16,561 nucleotides of DNA from an uncultured Eubacteriales bacterium (lineage in GTDB: Bacteria > Bacillota > Clostridia > Oscillospirales > Oscillospiraceae), in the NCBI GenBank assembly GCA_900546415.1, contig URCY01000043.1:1-16561 (forward strand), in the 5' to 3' direction. Both the position numbers and the translations under genes were made by a program. A model generated the notes under the pieces. It made no database searches and was not told the origin of the DNA. It saw nothing but the letters and a program-made list of their open reading frames with translations. Below are positions 1 to 6,369 of this stretch, one piece after another. The first letter of the stretch is position 1. Each line of letters begins with the position of its first letter.

Positions 1-156
1 TAAGCCGGCTTCTTATCAATTTTCTTGCCGGGACAAGAAAATTGCCTCCGGAGGATCCAACGCCGAAACATTTATAGAGAGTCGGAATATACACATAGGA
101 CTTCGTCTCGGGACGATGAGGGCATCGTCCCCTACAAATTTCACGGAGTAATCAAA
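1..156. repeat. Non-coding stretch with several inverted repeats (possible dispersed intergenic element)
   Basis: No convincing gene is visible here. An 11-bp perfect inverted repeat lies at 17-27/34-44 with a 6-nt loop, followed at once by the 10-nt palindrome CCTCCGGAGG (45-54). A 9-bp perfect inverted repeat (110-118/123-131, loop AGGG) lies closer to the terminator of the neighbouring gene. Several hairpins packed into an untranslated tail resemble the dispersed palindromic elements common between genes in gut Clostridia. That comparison is from memory, and membership of a repeat family is an inference. The window edge may cut the element. Confidence 0.4.
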
Positions 157-185
157 AGGCGCAGGTGCGGAGTGCACCTGCGCCT
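154..185 (-). terminator. Rho-independent terminator of the C39/SleB gene
   Basis: A perfect 12-bp stem (157-168 with 174-185, 5-nt loop) is very GC-rich. Read on the minus strand it is followed by TTTTGATT. It begins 12 nt beyond the stop codon of the minus-strand cell-wall hydrolase gene, so it fits as that gene's intrinsic terminator. Confidence 0.88.
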
Positions 186-197
186 AATTTATGTAGT

Positions 198-1382
198 TTA
201 GCCGTAGCAGAAAATATGTCCGCCGATTTTGCCCCAGATTCTTCCGTTTTCCGGGTAGGTAGCGAAGTAATACACATTCATCGGCAAGATATTCGGCCCG
301 GTCAGCGCGTCGTCTATGGCGTCGTACTGAGCCTGCCAGGCATCCGCGTCCTTCAGGAAGGGCGTGGTTCGGAACTGCCCCTCACCGTAAATCACATCGT
401 GGATGGAGTTGCCGAACTTGCCGGACACCAGCCGGTTGAGGATGATCTCGGCAATGGCTTGCTGACCCTCCTTGGACTCACCCCGAGCTTCCAGCCAGAT
501 GATTTTCGCCATCAGCTGCTGCTCGTCCCAGGTCAGCTCCACATCGGGATACCGGGGCTCACAGTCGGGCTTCTCCTCGGTGTAGATGAAGGGCTCCTCG
601 GGCATTTCGCTGACATCAAAGTACCAGCCGCCGTTATAGCCAAGAAGCAGATCCTTTTCCTCGAAGCCTTCCTCAAAGCCCCGTTTCAGATCCCATTTTT
701 CGTAGTTGGGAGCGTAGGAGTCAGCTACCATGTATTTTCCGTCCTTGGTCACGCCGTTCAGGACGATGAAATGCTGAGTCTCCGTGAAGATGGACAGGTG
801 ATTCATCAGAAGAATGGCGATGTTGCCCTCCTTCATGGCGGAGAAAATCTGACGAATGTTATCCGCCTTATGGATGGGCAGCTGCATCTGCTTGGCACCG
901 TATTCCATACGCTGGACGTTATTTTCGCCGTAGCCGCCGAAGTAGCCTGCCAGCTCATCGGGCAGATAGGTGTGGCCGGTGAGGTAGGTGGCAACCATGG
1001 CCAGGGAGGTAATTCCGCAGCCGCTGGTGGCGACGGTGCCGGAGCCGAACCGCTTGTTGGGGTAGTCCAGCTGGTTATAGAGGGGGAAGCCGTTGACCGT
1101 TTTGACCTTCGTGGGCGCAGAGGAGGAAGGCTCCGTTTCCTCCGGCTGGGTATTTTCCGTCGCCTCCGTGGGGGAGGTGGTGACCTCCGGCTCCGTAGCG
1201 GCGGTGGTTTCCGTGGCCTGTGTGGTTTCCTCCGTAGGGTCTGTGACGGTGGGGTCTACAGTTTCCTGGATGTCGGTTTCCGCGGACGGGTCAATGTCGT
1301 CGTCCGCATGGACGGGGATCAAGCATCCGCACAGAAGGGAAAATACGCACATCAGCGCAAGTATCTTTTTGCAAAAGGACAT
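198..1382 (-). CDS. Secreted cell-wall hydrolase: C39-like cysteine peptidase domain fused to SleB-type hydrolase domain
   Basis: The protein has 394 residues from the ATG at 1382. An upstream in-frame start at 1424 would place 14 polar residues before the signal peptide, so it was rejected; AAGGTGG lies about 12 nt before the chosen ATG. Residues 1-26 form a signal peptide ending VHA, a signal peptidase I site; the LCGC just before it is a weak lipobox alternative. Residues 27-95 are a Thr/Glu/Pro-rich linker, probably crossing the wall. Residues 96-225 resemble the peptidase C39-like family, with nucleophile Cys122 in SGCGITS and His204 in HFIVLNG. Residues 285-394 match the SleB/CwlJ hydrolase family, with the probable catalytic Glu302 in LEARGE and the conserved GQQAIAEIILNR. 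The SleB family cuts cortex or vegetative peptidoglycan. Whether this acts on spores or on growing wall cannot be told. It is monocistronic, with its own promoter and terminator. Confidence 0.88.
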   Translation of the reverse strand: MSFCKKILALMCVFSLLCGCLIPVHADDDIDPSAETDIQETVDPTVTDPTEETTQATETTAATEPEVTTSPTEATENTQPEETEPSSSAPTKVKTVNGFPLYNQLDYPNKRFGSGTVATSGCGITSLAMVATYLTGHTYLPDELAGYFGGYGENNVQRMEYGAKQMQLPIHKADNIRQIFSAMKEGNIAILLMNHLSIFTETQHFIVLNGVTKDGKYMVADSYAPNYEKWDLKRGFEEGFEEKDLLLGYNGGWYFDVSEMPEEPFIYTEEKPDCEPRYPDVELTWDEQQLMAKIIWLEARGESKEGQQAIAEIILNRLVSGKFGNSIHDVIYGEGQFRTTPFLKDADAWQAQYDAIDDALTGPNILPMNVYYFATYPENGRIWGKIGGHIFCYG

Positions 1383-1437
1383 TTCCGTATGATTCCACCT
1401 TTCCGTGCCGGGACGCACTGCCAAAATGAACGAGTAC

Positions 1438-1466
1438 AGTATAACACAAATTCTTGCGGTTGGCTA
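1438..1466 (-). promoter_or_regulatory. Sigma-A type promoter of the C39/SleB gene
   Basis: Read on the minus strand, a -35-like TAGCCA (1461-1466, 4 of 6 consensus bases) is separated by 17 nt from a -10 TATACT (1438-1443). It lies about 55 nt upstream of the chosen ATG. An AT-rich direct repeat sits immediately upstream and could act as an UP element or operator. Confidence 0.6.
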
Positions 1467-1471
1467 TCCCT

Positions 1472-1506
1472 AATTTCTTAAATTTTCACATCAATTTCTT
1501 AAATTT
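1472..1506. repeat. Two direct 14-bp repeats upstream of the C39/SleB promoter
   Basis: AATTTCTTAAATTT occurs at 1472-1485 and again at 1493-1506, exactly 21 bp apart, about two helical turns. The pair starts 6 bp upstream of the -35 box of the minus-strand promoter. It could be a tandem regulator binding site or an UP element; the sequence does not say which. Confidence 0.6.
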
Positions 1507-1651
1507 ACCGGGGTAGGAGCCATTGTGAGGGGGTGGGAAACGATTAAGCACCCATGTGGGTACATATTTCACATGGGAATTTCCGAATTACAGCACCATC
1601 ATGAATCACGGAAGTGACACGCCCCGCCGCCAAGTCCTGCCCCTTGGGAAC
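1507..1651. other. Non-coding spacer with an 8-bp inverted repeat
   Basis: With the promoter and repeats, this completes about 300 nt without a protein gene between the hydrolase start and the tRNA terminator. It contains an 8-bp perfect inverted repeat, CCCATGTG (1551-1558) with CACATGGG (1570-1577), loop 11 nt. There is no T-tract beside it, so it is not a terminator. No start codon with a ribosome site opens a credible small gene. Confidence 0.4.
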
Positions 1652-1686
1652 AAAAAAATAGCCATCCCAGAGGATGACTATTTTTT
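1652..1686 (-). terminator. Terminator of the tRNA-Val/tRNA-Asp unit
   Basis: A 10-bp stem (1658-1667 with 1672-1681, one G-T pair, 4-nt loop) is followed on the minus strand by a run of seven T. It directly abuts the CCA end of tRNA-Asp. The flanking A/T tracts on both sides mean it could also stop transcription arriving on the plus strand. Confidence 0.85.
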
Positions 1687-1762
1687 GGCGACCCGGAACG
1701 GACTCGAACCGTCGACCTCCAGCGTGACAGGCTGGCGTGCTAACCGACTGCACCACCGGGCC
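1686..1762 (-). tRNA. tRNA-Asp (anticodon GTC)
   Basis: This is a full 77-nt cloverleaf on the minus strand. Acceptor stem GGCCCGG pairs with CCGGGTC (one G-T), the discriminator base is G, and the CCA end is encoded. The anticodon arm is CCAGC-CTGTCAC-GCTGG, giving anticodon GTC. The T arm carries TTCGAGT. It lies 10 nt downstream of tRNA-Val and shares that gene's promoter. Confidence 0.97.
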
Positions 1763-1772
1763 AAATATTGGG

Positions 1773-1848
1773 TGGTGGGAACAACAGGGCTCGAACCTGT
1801 GACCCCATGCTTGTAAGGCATGTGCTCTCCCAGCTGAGCTATGCTCCC
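1773..1848 (-). tRNA. tRNA-Val (anticodon TAC)
   Basis: This is a full 76-nt cloverleaf on the minus strand. Acceptor stem GGGAGCA pairs with TGTTCCC (one G-T), and ACCA is encoded at the 3' end. The anticodon arm is CATGC-CTTACAA-GCATG, giving anticodon TAC. The T arm is ACAGG-TTCGAGC-CCTGT. It is the first gene of a two-tRNA transcript. Confidence 0.97.
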
Positions 1849-1880
1849 GTGCGCTGCGCTTTGCATCAGCGACGGTCTTA

Positions 1881-1909
1881 ATTATACACATGTGCCCCTG
1901 ATTTGTCAA
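1881..1909 (-). promoter_or_regulatory. Fully consensus sigma-A promoter for the tRNA pair
   Basis: On the minus strand TTGACA (1904-1909) is followed after exactly 17 nt by TATAAT (1881-1886). The expected start is about 25 nt before tRNA-Val. A perfect consensus with an AT-rich upstream stretch fits a strong, growth-linked stable-RNA promoter. Confidence 0.93.
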
Positions 1910-1979
1910 GCAATTTTTTGAAATTATTTCAATTTTTTTAAAACACGGGGAATTTGAAGCCGGAGAACGGGAGAAAGAC

Positions 1980-2008
1980 TTGAAATTTGCCGCAAAAAAT
2001 GCTATGAT
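1980..2008 (+). promoter_or_regulatory. Promoter of the three-helix membrane protein gene
   Basis: TTGAAA (1980-1985), a 17-nt spacer and TATGAT (2003-2008) lie just upstream of the GGGGAAAGGA ribosome site of the gene beginning at 2042. The spacing is ideal and each hexamer has one mismatch. Confidence 0.72.
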
Positions 2009-2041
2009 ATTCCAGAAAAAGGGGAAAGGAACGAAGAAATT

Positions 2042-3052
2042 TTGGAAAATCAGATTTTGCAGAATTACACGCTGAACGGGCAGGAAAAACGCGAGGCCGG
2101 TCTTGCGCAGACCAAAGGCAATCCGATGTGGCTTGTGCTTGTGATCGCCGCCGTCGTGCTGTTTGCCTGCTCAGCGGCGCTGATCGTCTCGGGCGAGCCG
2201 CTCCCATATATCTCCCTAGTCGGCAGCGCGGCTTTTGTGCTTTGGCTGTATGGGGATGTGTATTTGGCGCGCGGGATTCCCACGGACTTGCAGGAGGTTC
2301 TGATCGACGACACGGGCGTCCAGATGCGCAGTATCGTTGGCAAGCGTCGCGTGCCGTTTGCGAAAACGAGCGGCCTTTATGAGACGGAAACCATGCTGGT
2401 GGTTAAACGCAGGGGCAGCAGGATGGTATCGATCCCGAAGGCGGCCTTGCAGCCCGGAGCGCTTTCGGCGCTGCGCGTGCATCTCGAGGAGCTGACGGGG
2501 AAGCGATGGGTGACGGTCAAGCCTTGGGGCAAGGAACGCATCGTCTTGGCGGCCGTGGCGGTTGTTGTCGGTGTCGGGCTGCTCATCGGCTCGGGCGTTG
2601 CGGAGGATGTACAACGAAATAAGCTGAAGGAATTTCAAAAGGAGAACTACTCGATTGCGCTGCCTGCCGTGTTCCAAGAATCGGAGCATGACCCGGATTT
2701 CTTCTATGAGCTGCAAAGCGGCGACGTGGCGATCAGTGTGGAGTGCATCACCCCTCAGGTGGGTCATCCGGCCGGGCTGAGCTTCGGCATGAGCGCTGAC
2801 AAGTGGATGAACTGGGCTTTGAAACAGTGGGAGGTCACGGCGGAGCGGACGGCGGAACTGGATAACGGGAGCTGCTGCGCGTTCTACACATGGGTTGCGG
2901 ACGACGGCAGGTCGCTCTTCACCTGTGTTGCTGTGCAGTATGCCGATGATGCCTATTGGATCACACAGCTCACATGCTCGGCCGATCTGCGGGAAAAATA
3001 CGAGCCGCAGCTGACGCAATGGGCGGAGAGCATCCGCATCACTGCGGAATAA
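2042..3052 (+). CDS. Membrane protein with YcxB/PH-like cytoplasmic domain and extracellular C-terminal domain
   Basis: The 336-residue protein starts at a TTG preceded by GGGGAAAGGA (end 11 nt upstream). The next Met (residue 29) would start directly at the first membrane helix. Predicted membrane segments are residues 29-50, 54-76 and about 166-186. Residues about 80-155 sit between helices 2 and 3, presumably in the cytoplasm. Alternating short strands and the VSIPKAAL pattern resemble the YcxB-like/bacterial PH domains found in many Firmicute membrane proteins. Residues 190-336 would be outside and read as an alpha/beta domain starting with a SIALPAVF strand and ending WAESIRI, similar in style to PsbP/DUF1795-like domains; that likeness is weak. 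Function is unknown. It is monocistronic and ends at a shared bidirectional terminator. Confidence 0.72.
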   Translation: MENQILQNYTLNGQEKREAGLAQTKGNPMWLVLVIAAVVLFACSAALIVSGEPLPYISLVGSAAFVLWLYGDVYLARGIPTDLQEVLIDDTGVQMRSIVGKRRVPFAKTSGLYETETMLVVKRRGSRMVSIPKAALQPGALSALRVHLEELTGKRWVTVKPWGKERIVLAAVAVVVGVGLLIGSGVAEDVQRNKLKEFQKENYSIALPAVFQESEHDPDFFYELQSGDVAISVECITPQVGHPAGLSFGMSADKWMNWALKQWEVTAERTAELDNGSCCAFYTWVADDGRSLFTCVAVQYADDAYWITQLTCSADLREKYEPQLTQWAESIRITAE

Positions 3053-3079
3053 GCCCCAATAACGGTTATCGCAGCATGA

Positions 3080-3113
3080 AAAGCGCCCGTTCAGGCAGAA
3101 CGGGCGCTTTTTT
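3080..3113. terminator. Bidirectional terminator between convergent genes
   Basis: AAAGCGCCCGTT (3080-3091) pairs with AACGGGCGCTTT (3099-3110) across a 7-nt loop, followed by more T on the plus strand and preceded by A on the other side. It lies 27 nt after the membrane-protein stop codon and 18 nt beyond the hslO stop codon. It can therefore end both converging transcripts. Confidence 0.92.
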
Positions 3114-3128
3114 ACTGTGGTTATCATT

Positions 3129-4010
3129 TCATTCATCAAGGGATTTCAAAATGCCGCGCAGATCGTCGGGCGTGAAGGTGTAGACCTGATCGCAGAACTG
3201 GCATTCGACCGAGATCGGCTTGCCGTCGTCGATCATCTCCTGCAGATCCTTCCTTCCGACGGTGATGAGCGTTTTTTCCACGCGCTCGCGCGAGCAATAG
3301 CAGCGGTAGCTGACCGGCTCCTGCTCAAAGAACTCCAGCTCGAATTCGCAGAGCACCTTGCGCAGCAGCTCCTCGGGCGTCATGCCGGAATCGAGCATCG
3401 GCGTGACCGCACCGGCGCAGGCAATGCCGGTCTCGATCTTCATAATGACGTCGTCGGGCGCGCCCGGCAGGAGCTGGATCAGATAGCCGCCGGCGACCTT
3501 GACGGATTGGTCGCGGTCGACCAGCACACCGAGGGCGCAGGCTGTGGGCGTCTGCTCGCTCTGCGCGAAATAGGCCGTGATGTCATCGGCGATCTCGCCG
3601 GAGACGAGCGCAACCGAGCCGACATACGGCTCCTTCATTTGCAGGTCGCGGATGACCGTGAGCATTCCGTCCGTTCCGACGGCCGCGCCGACATCGAGCT
3701 TCCCGGCGTATTTTTCCAGCAGGGTGATGTGCGGATTGCTGACATAGCCGCGCACGTTGCCCTCGGCGTCTGACGTGGCCAGCAGCGTGCCCAGCGGGCC
3801 GCCGCCCTTGACCTGAAGCGTCAGCGCACCGTTTTCGACCTTTTGCAGGTTGCCCATCATCGAGCAGCCCGTCAGAAGGCGGCCGAGCGCCGCCGTTGCG
3901 GTGGGCGTGGTCTTGTGGATCTGCCTTGCGCGCTCGACCAGCCCGGTCGAGCGGATCGCCATGGCCTTGACGAAGCCGTCCCTGCTCATGGCGCGAATGA
4001 TATAATCCAT
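3129..4010 (-). CDS. hslO: Hsp33 redox-regulated holdase chaperone
   Basis: The protein has 293 residues, the normal Hsp33 length. The C-terminus carries the diagnostic redox zinc site Cys237-X-Cys239 and Cys270-X2-Cys273, with a 30-residue spacer. The N-terminal substrate-binding fold matches the family (RAMSRDGF near the start, GNVRGYVSNP around 84-93). In known Hsp33, oxidation of the four cysteines releases zinc and turns on binding of unfolded proteins in the cytosol, protecting against oxidative unfolding. The gene starts 2 nt after the methyltransferase stop codon, and its GAAGGA ribosome site lies inside the end of that gene, so translation is probably coupled. It is the last gene of the YerC-methyltransferase-Hsp33 unit. 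Confidence 0.97.
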   Translation of the reverse strand: MDYIIRAMSRDGFVKAMAIRSTGLVERARQIHKTTPTATAALGRLLTGCSMMGNLQKVENGALTLQVKGGGPLGTLLATSDAEGNVRGYVSNPHITLLEKYAGKLDVGAAVGTDGMLTVIRDLQMKEPYVGSVALVSGEIADDITAYFAQSEQTPTACALGVLVDRDQSVKVAGGYLIQLLPGAPDDVIMKIETGIACAGAVTPMLDSGMTPEELLRKVLCEFELEFFEQEPVSYRCYCSRERVEKTLITVGRKDLQEMIDDGKPISVECQFCDQVYTFTPDDLRGILKSLDE

Positions 4011-4012
4011 GC

Positions 4013-4756
4013 TTATCCTTCTTTCTTTTCGGCGCAGAAGTAGATGCGCTGCTCCTGCGGCGTCGGCGCCTCCAGTCGGCGGTCACCGAACTGGCGGATG
4101 TTGACGAAGCCGGCCTCGGTCAGCCATGCGGTCAGCTCGTCCGGCTCATAGGCGTACTCGCAGTGCTGCTCGAAGCTGCGCTGCCAGAGCTTGCCCTGCC
4201 TGCGGAAGAGATCGATGCCGTAATAGCAGATGCGCTCGTCGGGATCGAACTCCGCGCGCCAGACGCAGTAGCTGTCCTCATTCTCGTCGAGGAAGACCTG
4301 CCCGTCCAGCCCGCGCAGCTTCTGCGGCGTGTTGATGTCGAAGAGAAACGTGCCGCCGGGGCGCAGCGCCTGAAGGACGCGGCGGAACGTGCGGCGCACG
4401 TCCTCCGGCTCGGTGACGTAGTTCAGACTGTCGAGCAGGCAGAAGACCGCGTCGACCGGCTCCGGAAGACGCAGGCGCTGCATCGGCTGCCGGATAAAGA
4501 ACGGGGGATGCTCCAGCGCGGCGCATTTCTGCGCGGCGACGGTGAGCATCTCCTCGGAGCAGTCGGCGGCGAGCACGCGATAGCCGCGCTGCGCCAGCAG
4601 AACAGACAGAGAGCCGGTCCCGCAGGCAAGGTCGAGCACCGTTTGCGGATGCTGCCCGGCACGGTGCAGAACCGTCTCCAAAAAGCCCAATGTTTCGGCA
4701 TAGGGAATGTCTTCCGTCAGCCCGTCATAGGCGGCGGCAAGCGTTTCATATGCCAT
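4013..4756 (-). CDS. Class I SAM-dependent methyltransferase
   Basis: The protein has 247 residues. Motif I is VLDLACGTGSLS (40-51), the SAM-binding glycine loop. Asp65 after the next strand would bind the ribose, and LRPGGTFLFDIN (131-142) is the typical post-motif region. The N-terminal AAYDGLTEDIPY pattern is shared with a broad group of small-molecule or uncharacterised methyltransferases of Firmicutes. The substrate cannot be read from the sequence. The ATG is 4 nt after the YerC-like stop codon and is preceded by GAAGGA. It sits in an apparent operon between the TrpR-like regulator and hslO. Confidence 0.9.
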   Translation of the reverse strand: MAYETLAAAYDGLTEDIPYAETLGFLETVLHRAGQHPQTVLDLACGTGSLSVLLAQRGYRVLAADCSEEMLTVAAQKCAALEHPPFFIRQPMQRLRLPEPVDAVFCLLDSLNYVTEPEDVRRTFRRVLQALRPGGTFLFDINTPQKLRGLDGQVFLDENEDSYCVWRAEFDPDERICYYGIDLFRRQGKLWQRSFEQHCEYAYEPDELTAWLTEAGFVNIRQFGDRRLEAPTPQEQRIYFCAEKKEG

Positions 4757-4760
4757 TTTG

Positions 4761-5069
4761 TCAGTCCTTCTTCGTGTCGAAGCCGCTCATGCGCTGCAGA
4801 ACCATGTCGTATGCGCCCGTGCCGTTCGTGAGCGTGCGGTTGACACGGCTGACGGTTGCGGAGCTGGCGTTGGTCGCGGCGAGGATCTCGTTGTAGATTT
4901 TGCCGAGACTCAGCATTTTCGCGACGTCATAGCGCTGCTCAATGGCGTTCAGCTCGGACTGCGTGCAAAGATCGCAGAGAAAATTATGGCATTCCTCCGG
5001 GGTCCTGAGGGTCAGCATCGCGCGATAAAGCTCGCTGTCGGGGTTTGAATGCTTGTTGCGGTTGATCAT
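4761..5069 (-). CDS. YerC/YecD-family TrpR-like transcriptional regulator
   Basis: The 102-residue protein matches the TrpR-superfamily YerC/YecD group of Firmicutes. An acidic helical N-terminal half (TPEECHNFLCDLCTQSEL, 23-40) is followed by a helix-turn-helix at about 59-80 containing IYNEILAATNASSATVSRVNR. The start is firm: GGAGG lies 6 nt before the ATG. In the family the domain binds DNA, but the ligand and targets of the YerC branch are not established. It is the first gene of a three-gene minus-strand unit with its own good promoter. The divergent position means it faces the large redox operon across 336 nt, so control of that operon is possible but unsupported. Confidence 0.93.
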   Translation of the reverse strand: MINRNKHSNPDSELYRAMLTLRTPEECHNFLCDLCTQSELNAIEQRYDVAKMLSLGKIYNEILAATNASSATVSRVNRTLTNGTGAYDMVLQRMSGFDTKKD

Positions 5070-5097
5070 GATATACCTCCGTATTTCGTATCAACTT

Positions 5098-5126
5098 ATT
5101 ATAACGCTTTTATGCGCGAAAGTAAA
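5098..5126 (-). promoter_or_regulatory. Promoter of the yerC-like / methyltransferase / hslO unit
   Basis: On the minus strand TTTACT (5121-5126) is separated by 17 nt from a perfect TATAAT (5098-5103). The ribosome site GGAGG (5076-5080) and the ATG at 5069 follow within 30 nt, giving a short leader. Confidence 0.85.
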
Positions 5127-5405
5127 CCCCCCGGCGGATGAAAATCCGAACATTACGACGAGAAAAAAGAAATTGTAATAATAGACAAAAAAGAAATGCG
5201 TTATAGAAAATTAGCCGTGAATAATATGTTTATTTTAACAGAATTTCAGGTAATGAAACCTTTTAAACGGACAGGGTTAGCCATATGCAAAAATCTTCGT
5301 GGGGATATTCCTGAGTGTTGCTTGCGAAATTCGTCGAACTATGATATAAATATATAGCTTATTAATATATGGCATATTGATTGTGTGAAAATGGAGGTAC
5401 TTGCT
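5127..5405. other. AT-rich divergent intergenic region and leader of the redox operon
   Basis: This is most of a 336-nt gap between divergent genes and holds no credible gene. It is far richer in A+T than the flanks. Two overlapping promoter readings for the plus strand are listed separately. Between the promoter and the ribosome site lies a run of alternating A/T (about 5345-5377) with short self-complementary pieces such as ATATAT (5351-5372 region). The hexamer TTAGCC occurs at about 5212 and 5277. No complete Rex, FNR or riboswitch consensus could be confirmed by eye. GGAGG (5393-5397) lies 8 nt before the ATG at 5406. Confidence 0.5.
5318..5350 (+). promoter_or_regulatory. Probable promoter of the mdh-fumC-hdr-flx-frd operon
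   Basis: Two overlapping readings are possible: TTGCTT (5318-5323) with a 16-nt spacer to TATGAT (5340-5345), or TTGCGA (5322-5327) with a 17-nt spacer to TATAAA (5345-5350). Either gives a leader of about 50 nt before the ATG at 5406. It is the only good promoter I see ahead of eleven closely packed genes. Confidence 0.6.
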
Positions 5406-6350
5406 ATGAACAAAATTACAATCATCGGAACCGGCTGCGTCGGTTCGACCATTGCCTACACGCTGACGGTCATGGGTCTCGCGTCCGAGATCGTGATGAT
5501 CGACATCAACAGCGAGAAGGCGCTCGGTGAGGCGCTCGACATCCGTCAGGGCACGCCGTTCTGCAACCCGTGCTCGATCTATGCCGGCGACTACCGCGAC
5601 GCTTCCGGCTCGGACATCGTGATCCTGACGTCCGGCATTGCCAGAAAGCCCGGCCAGACCCGCCTTGAGCTGGCGCAGACCAATGTGAACATCACCAAGA
5701 TGATCATCCCCGAGATCACGAAGTATGCGCCCGACGCGATCTATGTCATCGTCAGCAACCCGGTCGACATTTTGACCTATACCTTCCTGAAGCTCTCCGG
5801 CATTCCCGAGAATCACCTGATCGGCTCCGGCACGATCCTCGACACGGCGCGCCTGCGCTCCCGCCTGAGCGAGTACTACCGCATCAATCAGAACAACGTC
5901 CATGCCTACGTCCTCGGCGAGCACGGCGACTCTTCGTTCATCCCCTGGTCCGTCGCCAACATTTCCAACGTGCCGATCAAGGAATGCGGCAACCTGATGT
6001 CCGTCCCCGGTCTGGCCAATCCCGAGCTGGACTTCGGTGAGATCGAGCAGTATGTCCGCAAATCCGGCGGCCGCGTGATCGCGCGCAAGGGCGCAACGTT
6101 CTATGCCGTCTCCGTCTCCGTCTGCCACATCTGCAAGTGCATCCTCAGCGGCATCGACACCACGATGACCGTTTCGACCATGATGCACGGCGAGTACGGC
6201 ATCAGCGACGTCTGCCTGAGCACGGTCAACATGATCGGCCACGACGGCGTCCGCGGCAAGGTCAACATCCCGATGACCGAGGAGGAAATCGCCAAGCTGC
6301 GCCACAGCGCCGACACCCTCAAGGACGTCATCAAGAACCTCGATATCTGA
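5406..6350 (+). CDS. mdh: LDH/MDH-family dehydrogenase, probably malate dehydrogenase
   Basis: The protein has 314 residues from the ATG at 5406 (GGAGG 8 nt upstream); a GTG seven codons earlier overlaps the ribosome site and was rejected. The NAD loop is GTGCVG (8-13), and Asp33 predicts NAD over NADP. Asp146, Arg149 and His173 (GEHGDS) are the catalytic set. Overall wording (SNPVDILTY, SGTILDTAR) is lactate-dehydrogenase-like. However, the substrate loop reads ARKPGQTR, with Arg80 where bacterial lactate dehydrogenases have Gln102. Arg at that site is the hallmark of malate dehydrogenase. With fumarase next and fumarate reductase in the same operon, NADH-dependent reduction of oxaloacetate to malate is the best call. 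Lactate dehydrogenase remains possible on overall similarity. Confidence 0.82.
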   Translation: MNKITIIGTGCVGSTIAYTLTVMGLASEIVMIDINSEKALGEALDIRQGTPFCNPCSIYAGDYRDASGSDIVILTSGIARKPGQTRLELAQTNVNITKMIIPEITKYAPDAIYVIVSNPVDILTYTFLKLSGIPENHLIGSGTILDTARLRSRLSEYYRINQNNVHAYVLGEHGDSSFIPWSVANISNVPIKECGNLMSVPGLANPELDFGEIEQYVRKSGGRVIARKGATFYAVSVSVCHICKCILSGIDTTMTVSTMMHGEYGISDVCLSTVNMIGHDGVRGKVNIPMTEEEIAKLRHSADTLKDVIKNLDI

Positions 6351-6369
6351 TAAAAGGGGATTACGAGAT

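Noticed and set aside
165..1481. 438-residue open frame on the plus strand opposite the hydrolase
   Set aside because: It begins inside the terminator hairpin and gives a Gly/Arg/Val-rich repetitive product; the opposite strand encodes a signal peptide and two catalytic domains.
1544..1909. Small open frames across the two tRNA genes on both strands
   Set aside because: They translate tRNA sequence; such products are classic false proteins.
5385..5405. GTG start seven codons upstream for mdh
   Set aside because: It would place the ribosome site GGAGG inside the coding region; the ATG at 5406 directly begins the NAD-binding strand.
5200..5405. Rex or FNR operator, or riboswitch, in the operon leader
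   Set aside because: Only partial half-sites such as TTGTGTGA near 5380 were found; no full palindrome and no recognisable riboswitch fold.
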